Below, in pieces: positions 20,243 to 31,175 of a DNA stretch of 46,990 nucleotides. Within the stretch, counting starts at the first letter, position 1, and every line of letters starts with the position of its first letter. The position numbers and the translations under genes are program-made. Source of the stretch: Ectocarpus siliculosus (Eukaryota > Sar > Phaeophyceae > Ectocarpales > Ectocarpaceae); the NCBI GenBank assembly GCA_000310025.1, contig FN649748.1, forward strand, positions 1,770,656-1,817,645. Reading direction: 5' to 3'. Below the pieces are notes generated by a model, which did not search any database, was not told where the DNA came from, and worked only from the letters and a program-made list of their open reading frames with translations.

Positions 20243-22506
20243 TTTTGGAGTGTTGGTGTCGTTTTTGGTCTCGCTCGTCTGTTCGTGTTTTTTTGCGCGA
20301 GAAACGATGATAGCCTAAACCTCCGCGGAATTTTCCAGCCAGCTCACCTTGCATTGGGTTGGGTGAGGAGAGGGGATGGGGGGGGGAGCTGGGTAAACTT
20401 TTTAAATAGGACAAGATATATCATCCTCCTAGTTTTGTTGCCAATGGCTGATGTAGCAGTGCACGGCCTGCGAAGCGTGATCGTCATGATAGTGCGGAAT
20501 GGGCGGAAAATATGACGGGCACTCCTGCGTTGGGCGGCAAGGCGCTCTCTTGCGACCAGTACCGTTATGGTTCTCATGATTTTGTAGCTGATTTGCATCA
20601 AACCGAAGTGAAGGAGCTGATGGAGGGGCGGCCGTCGACCCTGAGGTTCGGGCTAAGGAGGAGCACCAATCAAACGCGCACTTGCTGTAGCGATGGACTA
20701 AAGAGTGGCGCGCTACGAAGTGTAACGAGCTTAGACAGAGTTACCTCGTACAGCGGTTTCTCCTCTTTCGTTTGTGTTGGAATTGCGAGGAGCGTTGTTT
20801 TTGACCGCGTGCCGTGCCCCGCAGTGGGGCTGAATGTAAGTCTTGTGGTTCTTCTCCTGTCGCAGGCTGTGTTCGCAAAGCCCAGAATTCTCTTGACGCC
20901 CGTTTGGCAAAGGCGGAGGAGGCGGGGGGTTGAGCGGAAGGGGTATGGCAAGCACGGGAAATAGAGGGAGACCTCCCGCCTCGAATTTTGCCTTTGCCTC
21001 ATAGTTCTGCGGAGCGATATATTGACAAGAGGCGTTTCGGCGCGGTAAATATGGGCTTTGCTGCCCCCCGACATCAGTTATTCAACTTTTTTTTTATCGG
21101 GTAAAGGCCACCATGCCTTGGATCTCGGCCCGCTCCCTGATTGTGCTTCTGCCTTGGAACAAGCAAAAAGCGCAAACGGGTAGGGCACGCTGCCGGCGTT
21201 TTACGTCGTCTGTAGCTCGCCATGTGTCTACGATTGTGCATGTTTGGTTGGGTTGACAGGGCAACAAGAAGACGGTCACGACGCGGGTTTGTCAACCACT
21301 TGTTCGTCCGCAACCCACTGGCGGAAGTGCTCTGGTTCTGCCAGCTGCTCTCTCGCGTCTCTCTTTGTTTGGCACACCTTGACAGCAGTCTTGAGGTGCT
21401 GCGAAGTTTCTCTGGGACATCGGAATCGTCATGTTGCATGGAAGAGGTCCTTCGTCTATCCTTCGATTTACTCCATCTCGATTCGGGCCGTGTGTCTAGG
21501 ACATTTCAAAATTGCGCATGTGAGGGAAAACAAGGGCACGCACATATCGTGAGAATATACGTTGTAAGCAGCGGGCGGGTCTCTCTCTTGCTTGCTTCTT
21601 CTAAGAAGAACGACCTACGAGAGTGGGAAAAAACGCGGACGCTTGTTAGGCCGTCTTCCTTCACCGTTCGACCGGGAAAAGTGGATATCCACAACTCCAT
21701 CTGGCGGCGGGTGGTTTTTTTCCATCAATCCTGTTTCTCAAGCAAAAAGATGCCGCCGCCGATGCCACGTATAGCTCCCCATTCACTCTCTTCCAGGTGA
21801 TCCGCGAACCATATCTGTGAGGGTGTGTCTGATTTCGAACACCATGGAACCCCCCCCCACACACACACACGCTGAAAAAAATATAGCTGTCACACGAGCT
21901 CGTCGTGCATTCTGAAACACACGCACCCATTTGGGCCACCCTAGTCAACCCCACCCCAACTCCCGCCCTCTGTGGCGCAAAACTCGTACGCAAGGGCCCA
22001 TGGCCGAGGGCAGCAACAGCCGTCGAGGAAACTTTAACGAGATCCGCAACCACCGTGCGCCTCTGATAAACTGGGAAGCATGGTCATTTGCATCCGGGAT
22101 AGATTGGGGAACGGGGCGGCTTAGCCTCTTTTATTTTCACTTGCGCTAACCGCTGACACACCACCACCACCACCACCACACCCACAACCATCGTGTCCAC
22201 CGGCAACGACGATCATTGCACAAGGCGACCCGGGCGTTCCGTTTAGTTCTGTCCCGACCCCCGAAGCCCCTGCCAACGCCATCCGCGATGTGCAGTTTTA
22301 CTCCAGACAGAGTGGACGCGCTTCATCGGCAGACCCGCCCGGATGTTCACGTCGACCCTTGAGACCCTTGAGAAGTCCATTAGCCGAGACATGATATTTC
22401 CTCACGTACGTTAGTGGTCACGGCCACCTCAACCAAGGAGATCCGGCGCACAGGGCGACTAGTCGATGCCTCGGTACGTCAGCACCAATGCAGGAGACGG
22501 GACCGA
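20243..22506. other. Intergenic region between two convergent genes
   Basis: It holds the 3' ends of the oxidoreductase (+) and the E3 ligase (-). Open frames of 150 aa (20512-20964, +) and 192 aa (21222-21800, +) both start with ATG. They show no domain, no exon-like codon bias and no splice structure, so I do not call them genes. A (CAC)n run lies at 22161-22179. Confidence 0.5.
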
Positions 22507-25500
22507 CTATGGTCTAACGGGTGAAACCGACAACGGCCGGGTCTCTAGTTCGCCATTCCCCGCACCCTCCTCCGCCGCTACTACCAGCAGCTCACGCGCT
22601 TTCTCGGATCTTTCATTCGGCAGGTCCTCCTTCTGACATAGTTTTGTGGAAAGCTTATCTTCCGGACAACTGTTGTTGATGTCGTCAACGCCACCGTCGT
22701 CGTGGCTGACTCCTCCTCGCCCTCTTCCGCCGTCGCCACCCTCCCGCCACCAGGAGGCTAGGTAGCTGGAAAGCATCACGGCCGGCGCGAACGCAAGAGT
22801 CCTGCAAGCTTTGGCCCCCTCCGTAGTCCGTCTCTTCTTCCTTGAAGCTGGAAAATTTTCCGGTTGCCTCAGCGCCGGCACATCGCTATCAAGTTGCCCG
22901 CCACTACCGCCACTATCACCATCTTCGTCGGCCTGCGGCCTTCCGAAAGCCGCCGCGGTCCACAGCCAGCGAGCGGCGGCAGCCACGAGACCAAGGGGGA
23001 GCCACGCGGCCATGAGAACCGCGGAGAGAGCGACGGCCAAAGGAAAGCAGAAGATACCCGGCACCGATCTTCGTTTTCTGTATTCCCGAACAGGTACGTC
23101 GGTGTAATGCCCGCGAGTTCGTCGTTCGTCGCCGATTATCCAATGTCCATTGCGGAGGGGAGGGCGGAGGAGGGGGGGGGCATACGGTGTTTGGTGTGTG
23201 TTTTGTCGCCGTTGAGTAAGGTCGAGGGAAAACCTTATGTACGAGAAGTGTGTCCCAACCTCCTTCAGGGGTTTCCACGGGCAGTCTTGAAGTGTTCAGA
23301 GCGAACGCAAGATCCATACCGTGCACCCCTGATCCGCACCTTAAACCTAAACGGTCCGAAATGGATCACCGAACCGATCTGCTCACCTGGACGCGCCGCC
23401 AAAGGCGCCGCAGCACAGGGGGGCGAGAAGGGTTTCGACAAGCAAGCACACGCCGCGTAGAAAGAAGAAGAGCGGTCCCACCAAGAACACTAGGATGGCC
23501 ACCAGCGCTCGGTAGAGGGTGATAAACTCCCCTTTCCATCCCTGCCCGAGGGGACGCAGGCCCGACCGGAGAGGACATCGCTTACCGCAAGCAAGAGGTT
23601 GTCGCAAGAGCAAGAGGGACTGGTGCGGCCAGACCGAACACCGGCCCGTCTGACAATGCTGCACTAGGCAGACTGGTACCTGAGACCCGGAAGGAACGAC
23701 TGTTGACTGCATAGCACCAAGCTATTGACTGCATATAGTCGGAAGTCTGGTTCTGGAAAGGCACACGTTTGCGCATCGCCTTAAGTCACTACCAACTTTT
23801 TTGTTGTTTGTCCACGCCGGACAAACACGCGACAATAACACACGACACAACCGCACCCACCATCGGGTCCGTGTAGCGGGCGCCCGGACACCCTGCGACG
23901 TTCCAGCGACTAAAGTGTCGCACATGTCCGCGAGGAACGACCCCGCCCGTCGATACTGCGTACCCAGTGCCTCGCTCCCTCTCCCCTTGTCCGTCGCACC
24001 CTCGACCCTCCTTCGGATCGGTTCTTGTCCTGCGGTAGCCGCCGCCGCCGCCGCCGCCGCGGCCACCGCCGCCGCTGGAAACCCCGTCAGCGGCGGTCTC
24101 AGCGGTGGAAACGGGACCCCCGCACAGCAGGCACCAAGCTTCACCGCAACCAAGACAAAGGACAAGGTTGTCGGTCATGTCCGAGCCCCGGCGCCGACGA
24201 GCTGTCGCCGTCTCCGACGCTGCTGCGGGCGTTGATGTCGGCATTGTTGCCGTTGTCATTTCCTCATCGTTGGGGTCGACCGGCGCCTTAACCCTGCTGC
24301 CGCGCGGACTCTGACGCCTGTGGGCACCGCACGTCGGGCATGTTCGGTGACGAAGACCAGCCGCATGTGTGCCCGCAGCGGAAGCAGCGCCCTCCGCTTC
24401 TTTGTCCCCCGCCCCCACCCCCGCCCCCGTTGCGCTTTTCTCGTCAACCTCAGGCGGATCCGCGGCCGACGCTGCGGCCGCCTCCGGCGATAGCCCCCCT
24501 CGCTTCTGCTGCTGTTCCTGCTGCTGCCGTTTGTCCGGCTGCTTGTTTCGCCGTTGCCCGCTTTCGTCGTCGCCACCGGTAGCGGTACGGTCGAGAGAGG
24601 GGGCGCGGCCGTGTGGCGACCACCTCGGGCTCCAAGCGAACCCTTTCCTCCCTTTCCGGCCGGCGCCCCCACCGGGCGCCGTTCTGGCGGCCCCGGCAGT
24701 AGCCGCGTCGCGAGGGACGGGGTGGCGTTTTTGACGATGGCTTTGGTGGTGGTGGTGGTGGTGGTGGTGGTGGCGCCTTCGCGTTGATCCGCATGACTGA
24801 CACGTGTTGTCTTCGTTGGCTCCAGCACCGGCATCTTCTTCGTGACTATCCGCTGCTGCTGCAGAAGCTCGTCGGGAGATAGCGGAGAGGAGGGGGGACG
24901 GAGGGGACGGCACGTGCGGGCTCGACGGGCTCGACGGGCGCCGTCCACGGCGGCCACATTCCTCGCAGGCTCCAGATAAGCCCTGTGTTGGAGGGTATCG
25001 GGGCGTTGGTGTTTGACTGAGCGATCAGGGTCTCCGCAGACAACGTAGGCCGCGAAGGACGTGGTACCCTGGTCTGCGTGGTCTACCTATCTATGATAGA
25101 GATGGTGTTTCGCACTGCTATTCCTCATAAAAGCAATGAACTTCTTGGGTTGTTTCAGCGTCCTCGTTACGTCGATGCGGCAATCAGGTGAGAATCGAAC
25201 GAAAATATTTTGGACGCGTCGCTAGCCGTTTCGATCTCCCTAAACCTCAGGATCCTCGTGAACAATTCGCCGTGCACCCTTAAGAGTCAAGTCTCCTACG
25301 GCTTCTCTCTGACCTCAAGCCTTCTGCGGTGCTCCTCGTACACCTCGGCTCGGACGATGCGCCGCACATCGTTCCTAGTGGCCGATGAGCGGCAGGATTC
25401 CTCCCCGAACTGCACGTGTGTGCCCCCGGCCGGCAACAACACGACCAACACAGGAGAGATGTTTAAGTAGGTATGAACAGGCCAGGACGAAGGGGAGGGG

Positions 25501-28476
25501 GTGAGGGGTGGGTTTAAAAAAGAAGGGAAGGGGTGAAGGGGGGGGGGGGGGGGCGCGGTGCGTTCCGAAGAACAAGAACAAGAAGCACGTCGATCCAGGA
25601 TGCCGCTTGTACAGAGCGAAAATTACATCAGGCACGAAGTATCGTCCTATGGATTCATGGCTGGTTTCATCGAACTGACGTCACGTCACGGGGACACGTA
25701 CCTTCGGGCAGGGGTGAAGAGAGTGGTGCCCGACCATGATGCGTTGAAAGAGGTAGTCTTCCAGACATGCCTGAGTTCACGAGGATGGAGCGGAAACACA
25801 AGACCAAAACATCATAGTTCAGCTTGCTTTGCACTCCTGGGATTCAGGCGGATGGGGCACCGTGAGGGAGGTAGGCGGCAGGGGCGGGGGGGATACGCTA
25901 CGGTCTTACGTCACATTCAAGAAGAGAGGAAAGGAAGGCCTCGGTTTGTGAACATATGTAACAACTCACAACATCCAGACACGAACAGTACTGAAACGCG
26001 CGAGAATAGACGCCAGCTAGAGGGTTTGATAGGTGTCTCAAGTCAAGACACGTCTACGTCTACGCCAGCAAAATGTTGTGGAGCTCGGCATCTCTCCGCC
26101 CATCGCGCTTCCACCCCTCCCGTCCCGATGCCACCTACCTTGCAAAACTCGTGGCTGCAACCTCCATTGCCCTCGAACCTGCGGCGGCTGGTCCCCGGCT
26201 GGTTTCTCATGCAATACGCGCAGTAGAAGCGCGCGACCTGAGGTTAGCGAGGAAAACATGGGTTAAGGCGGGCCTCAGCAAACTTTCGTCAAGGGCAGGA
26301 AAATTCGTCCTTTTCTGTGTGTAGAACAACGGATCGGAACTCCTCTGTTGGTACACAGTATATGCGAGAGCGACGAACAGTAAGTAGCGTGGTGGAGGGG
26401 AGGGAACGTGCATGTGGTTTTGGTGGCCATCCTTGAAACCAGGGTGAACTGAAAGCGTAACGCAGGCGGGACTGCTCGGATATGGCTAACCTTCAGGGAT
26501 TCCTTGAACATCACGTCTGTTCTTGATACTGGACGGTGAAACGTGGACATGACAAGTAGACACTGGTTCACGACGCTCGACACAAGGACGATGTAGAAGA
26601 GCCGCTGTTTTCTAGCGTTCAAGTGCTTCCAGTGCTTGAAGTTCATGCGGGTTCGCAAAAAGGGGGACTCAGGTGCCCTCATCCGTGTGACTTTATTGTT
26701 TTTTCGGGCTGCGGGACGGCGTGCATGACGTTTTTCTTTGTGGATACCGCCAAGTGCACGTTGAGAGCACAAAATTCCCCTCGCACGTCGCGATTTCTAG
26801 CGACCCGGATGTGCGAGCGTAGAGCCTTCATGTGTTCTGTGTTGCGAAGCAAGAGGACAGGGGGGCGTCGACAACCAAGCGCACACTCAACGTACGTAGC
26901 TTTGAAGCGCATGGGAAATCTTGTGTCGAGACCACATTTCGCTCGATGCAATCCTTACAAGAAGTTCATCGTGCCCGACCTCGAAAGACGCTGCTGCTAC
27001 TGTGTGGTACGAGAAGGTCTTGGATCTCGGGGGGGGCTACCTTGGGGCTGGGCATCCCTGTTCGGGTGTGGGTCTTGGGTCCTCGTCCTACAGACGACTC
27101 TGGAAGGACTTCCTCGTCGGGAGAGGCGTACTGGTCCACGGTGAAGTGGGTTAGGAGTGGCGGCGGCGAGGGGGTAGGGGTACGGGCCGTGAGATAAATA
27201 AACTTGGTCTTGACCATTTGTCTCCACAATGAGTGGCAGAGAATGAAGGCACCTATGTTACCTACCTTGTTGATGTTCTGGTAAACAATTTTAATTGCGG
27301 GTTGCGCATGGAGAGAAGGGCAACCACCACCACCACCACCACCACCAAGTGGATCGGTGTGAAATTTCGTGGAGTGTGTCTTCCCAGTGGGGTGGTACAG
27401 CGCGCAGCTCCGATAGAAAGAGAGTGAGTTGGAGAGGAAAATGTCCAAAGGAGGCTGGGTCGATTGAGTGTAAGCCGTAGTCGCTGTTCAAGAGTCTTCG
27501 GCACGGCTATCCTTGCAGAGACCGGAACCTCGCGAGAGCCTCTTGTGCTAAAGTAGCGGTTTGTTCTCCCCGTAAACCTACAACATTATTGAGTTGTTGA
27601 TTTCGCTTGATTTCACTGCTGTCGTAGTGAAGTGAACCTGCGGAGTCTCAGGCCTGTACAGCATACACCTAGCATACGGAATACACGGAGCGATACACTC
27701 AGACCCTTCCAATATTTCGGCGACCGGGGGCTGGTGACTCTGCACACATTCCATTTCTCTTGGCAGAGGCTCGATGCTTCCTGCTGGCATCGCTTGGTGA
27801 AGAAGGAAAACCCTACGTTGTAAGTCGGTACTTTAAGCTAGATCCGTCATGCAGGCACGAAGAAAAGTATATCATGAAATCCAGCAAGCGGTGCTCACGG
27901 CCCATACAGCACGGGGTGACGCGGAAGTTACCTGGTCTACCATGACAAATGCATGTACGTGTAGAAGGCCAACGATGTTTTGGCTTGTTCTTTCACACCT
28001 ACAGTAGTGGCACCTCGTCGAAGAAAGTTCGATGCCTCCTGCGACTGCCGCCGCACTGCTGCTGTGGTGAAGAAGCACCCCCGATACGGGGGTGACCAGG
28101 CTAGCGTCCAGGTACTCGGCCAAGTTCTCCGGCGGGAAGTATACGATCCCTCCTCCCTGCTTCTGCTCGAAGACGGCATATTGTTTGAGAGGGACGTCTA
28201 TCGCGTGAATCAATGTGTGTATGATGTTAATTACGGTCGTCGGCCCTTGATAGGACCAACCTACAGAGGGGTGACGACCCCTCTAGAGAGTAGACGCATT
28301 TTGTACTGCGGTTGTCGCTGAACCCTCGTTGCCTGGCTTCCCTTGTTCCCCTTTCGTTTCCAATGTCCCTGCCATATTGCGTAAGGAAGCCCAAACCTCG
28401 AGAAGAAGAACTGTCTTCTAGGCTCGCCTTATTCCGTTTGTGTGCTAACGGGTATCGCGCCCACGGTACCACCTTT

Positions 28477-28529
<53 letters not shown>

Positions 28530-29001
28530 GTCGCCTCTCTGACTCTCTGTCTTTGTTCTCTCTCACACACACATATTATACGAAGTACTACGTACACTCG
28601 CGCGTTTGATTCGATTCGATTCGATTCGTGTACATGTATGTACTGTAGGTCCACCACCCGCATTTCACCTTCCGTTCGAGAGTAGCGCTTGGAGATTCAA
28701 CATCCAATACGTGTGTGTCCATCGTAGCTCCCGACACCGCCGATGGCGAGTATACGCCTTCTGGTAGTTCGCGAGGAAGAAAGCGAATCCTGGTACATGC
28801 TGCCGTCGCTGAGCTGGAAGTCCCGATGGGACACTCGTCGCCATACACGGACGGAGGGAGGGGCGATAGCGCTCGTTGGAGTGGCAGATCATCTATTTGT
28901 TGTACAGGTGGTGTTGGTGATGGTGATGCTGCGCGTCCTCGTTCGGCACCAGATGCTACTGAGATGGAGTCGGCATTCTCATTCCTTGTATGTCCATCCA
29001 T
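22507..29001 (-). CDS. RBR/RING-type E3 ubiquitin ligase with C-terminal membrane helices
   Basis: Solid exons, in order of transcription: 26237-26139, 25770-25702, 25409-25314, 24982-23861, 23541-23387, 23077-22507 (stop TAG). Provisional 5' exons, all phase-compatible: 29001-28669 (ATG), 28282-28003, 27783-27669, 27221-27041, 26604-26491. The whole model gives 1044 aa. Three exons join into a RING1 pattern: CAYC, then CSHEFCKACLEDYL, then HPCPKFGEESC. A charged helix VRRIVRAEVYEEHRRRLE follows. The big exon has CEECG, a low-complexity Ala/Gly/Arg/His region, CPTCGAHRR, LCLGCGEAWCLLCGG and RWNVAGCPG, which resemble an IBR/RING2 cluster split by insertions. The last two exons carry hydrophobic segments (TLYRALVAILVFLVGPLFFF; FPLAVALSAVLMAAWLPLGL), so it is probably anchored in a membrane, like RNF19-type ligases. 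I cannot name the catalytic RING2 cysteine with confidence. The donor after 25314 (GTCAGA) is weak. Confidence 0.75.
24745..24773 (+). repeat. (GTG)n repeat encoding poly-His on the minus strand
   Basis: Nine CAC codons on the minus strand give nine histidines in the big exon of the E3 ligase, between an Arg run and a Ser/His stretch. It lies in the low-complexity insertion, not in a zinc-binding motif. Confidence 0.92.
28479..28526. repeat. (CT)n microsatellite
   Basis: About 24 CT units without interruption, in what the model makes the first intron of the minus-strand E3 ligase gene (GA on the transcribed strand). Confidence 0.95.
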
Positions 29002-31175
29002 CGTTCTTGCGAAACAGAGGGGCGACGCCGGCGGGGCCGATCCGTTCGTTCGTGACAGCCGCCGTCCCTTGCTAAATACCTGGTACCTGGTACAGGTGTG
29101 GAGACACACACGCGCACAGGTTTACGATTAATAGTGATGGATGATGTCCGGACCGTTCGTAATGTAGTCTAATGGTGGTGCGAAGCAACTGTTTCTTTCT
29201 ACAAAGATGCGCTGTTGCGTACAATCGCATGTGCACACGCGCACACGCGTACCATGCATATGCAACAGCTGTTGAACGAGCAAATCAATGAAACCGTACC
29301 CTGGGGTTCTAAAGAACAAGAACCGACGACTAAAGGTTAATCTCGAACGGGTAAATCTTGTAAGAACCGCGACGAACCTCACGGCGACCGCGTCACCTGG
29401 ATCGGTCTCTCTACATGTATATACATACAGTAGGGACGGAGGTCAGAAGAATGCGAACCGGTGAAAAACAGCAGAAAAACAGCAATGCGTGACAGGCATG
29501 ACGTGCACTTTGTGACGTTCTGTAGATATGTTTGACGTTTGATGACAAGAAGTCTCTTCTCTCGGAAACGGCGCTCGCTGATGTCGGTTCTTTTCGGTCG
29601 GGTGAAAATTTTTTGAAAGAGCCGTTACATTCGGCGGGGGATTTAAGCGTGTGTGGAAACCTGCCGTACGTACACCATCGGCATCTACATCCCCTTCGCG
29701 TGCCCCCCGTTTCCAGCAGGTGCGGTTTGTCGAGCAAACGCCGTATGCAATCGCTCCTCCGTCTCGTCTCTCGCGAAGGTGAGAGTTCAACAAGGGGCGA
29801 AAGGTGCCAATCGAAAGCGAAAATCTCCTGAGAGTGCGTGCAGCCTGTCGTGGCGCCGCTTGTTGCGTGTATTGGCACCCAGCAGCAATTATCGCCATGT
29901 GTGTGGGACGCCGCAAGCTGAGCACCGGACCAGACAGACACTTCACGCTTATTCGCTCGTCCTCCGAACAACTCTTTTGGTTTGCGCTCGGCTCCCGGGG
30001 GAGTGCCGAACGTAGTGTTCCTGTCCGCCTGGGGCGTGGGTCTCTTAGGAATGGGTGCCGGCTTGCCCTGCATCACAATGTCCCGCGACGATAGTAAATA
30101 TTTGTTGTTTGTGTGTGACGTGTGCCCCGCGGGACAAACATGTGCACCTCCCTGCGAAGCAAATGGACGGGCAAGGGCAACAAGGGCAACAACTATGTTT
30201 TGGTCGCTAAACGAGTGTGTCGTGTCAGTTCAATGTACTAGTAGGAGGACCGCGATGTCATCGTACAATTACGGCGATCTTACGCGTTACTGACTGTGTT
30301 ACTCCGCGACGGTGGCTTGGGTTTAACCAAGGGCGCCGTCAGTGGTCGTTGTTTTGCGTTTTGCACACTGTTCCGTTCTCGTGGAAAGCCTGAACAGGAG
30401 TCCCAAGACTCCCTTCCCTCTTTCTGTAGGCTACAGCAGTACCGCCGTACAGCAGTACGCATACGTAAGCAGTGTAGCAAGTTTCAACTCGTATCGTCTC
30501 GGGTCTGCCCTGTGCGAGCGTTAACGCTTAAATAATAATCAATGTATATAATAATCAATGTACGGCTCCCACAACAACTACAGCAGTGAGAGGCTACTTG
30601 TACGAATGTTTTGACATATGAGTGGAATACGGCGGTATGTTCATGGACGAACTGTCGGTTGCGTCAACGCCAACGAGCGAATTGCTTCCTTCCCAACCTT
30701 CAGAGAGAGAGAAGGCGGTGCGAATTTGTGAATTTGTGATCAATATGTGCTGCTGTTATTTCGCAGTTTTACTACTCCGCCAATTAACGCACCCATCCAA
30801 TGCTGAACTGCTGGGCCGGAGGGGAGGGCCAGGAATAGGACAAAGCGTGACTTCTCCGTCTGTTGCTTTCGGATCCATCTATGAGATGGCGGATGAGCGA
30901 GAAAGGCCACAGAAGAACAAAACCCAAGCGCTCGACTCACATCTTCTAGTGTACGATTCTTTTGCGTTGGTAGATTATCCTCGCCACCTCGTTGGTTCAC
31001 TCCCCCTCCCCCGCCTCGTGCCTACCGTCGTGGCAACTCTCCCGCGGGACTGTCAATCACTCAGGTTTTACGAACACCCTTCCCTGGAGCGCACTCGATC
31101 AAGTCGTGGTACACGGGAGTTCGCGGCTATTGGCGTTGTCCAGTGTTCGTTTGTCAAGCACCACCACACATCCAA
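29002..31175. other. Region between E3 ligase start and adenylosuccinate synthetase start
   Basis: Both flanking genes begin at its edges and point away from each other, so promoters for both should lie here. The only gene candidate is at 29745-30293. A 221-aa minus-strand open frame (29411-30076) and a plus-strand frame (30622-31188) lack domains and exon-like bias. A 13-base direct repeat AATAATCAATGTA occurs twice at about 30532-30562. Confidence 0.45.
29745..30293 (+). CDS. Possible small hydrophobic, perhaps mitochondrial, protein (two exons)
   Basis: A possible first exon 29745-29778 reads MQSLLRLVSRE and ends in a GTGAGA donor in phase 1. A second exon from 29923 in matching phase contains LFARPPNNSFGLRSAPGG, then VPNVVFLSAWGVGLLGMGAG, a likely membrane helix with GC-rich third codon positions. 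The Arg-rich start would suit a mitochondrial presequence. The acceptor (GCTGAG) has a poor pyrimidine tract, and the tail after MSRDD up to the stop at 30291 looks less like coding, so the true end may differ. I do not recognise the family. Confidence 0.28.

Noticed and set aside
20512-20964. 150-aa plus-strand open frame with ATG
   Set aside because: No recognisable motif and mixed codon use; it lies in the 3' flank between convergent genes.
25558-26226. 222-aa plus-strand open frame
   Set aside because: It overlaps two phase-perfect minus-strand RING1 exons with zinc-ligand spacing; the plus frame has no domain and only reflects GC-rich antisense openness.
26959-26999. 41-nt minus-strand exon (ASFEVGHDELL) in the E3 ligase gene
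   Set aside because: Its phase does not fit the neighbouring exons that otherwise join cleanly.
28715-29131. Plus-strand open frame opposite the E3 ligase first exon
   Set aside because: The minus strand has an ATG, a Ser/Pro-rich coding-like exon of exactly 111 codons and a GTGAAA donor that joins in phase to a strong acceptor at 28283.
29411-30076. 221-aa minus-strand open frame
   Set aside because: No domain, poor coding bias, many Cys/His/Arg typical of antisense GC-rich frames, and it runs opposite to the better exon-like signal at 29923-30100.
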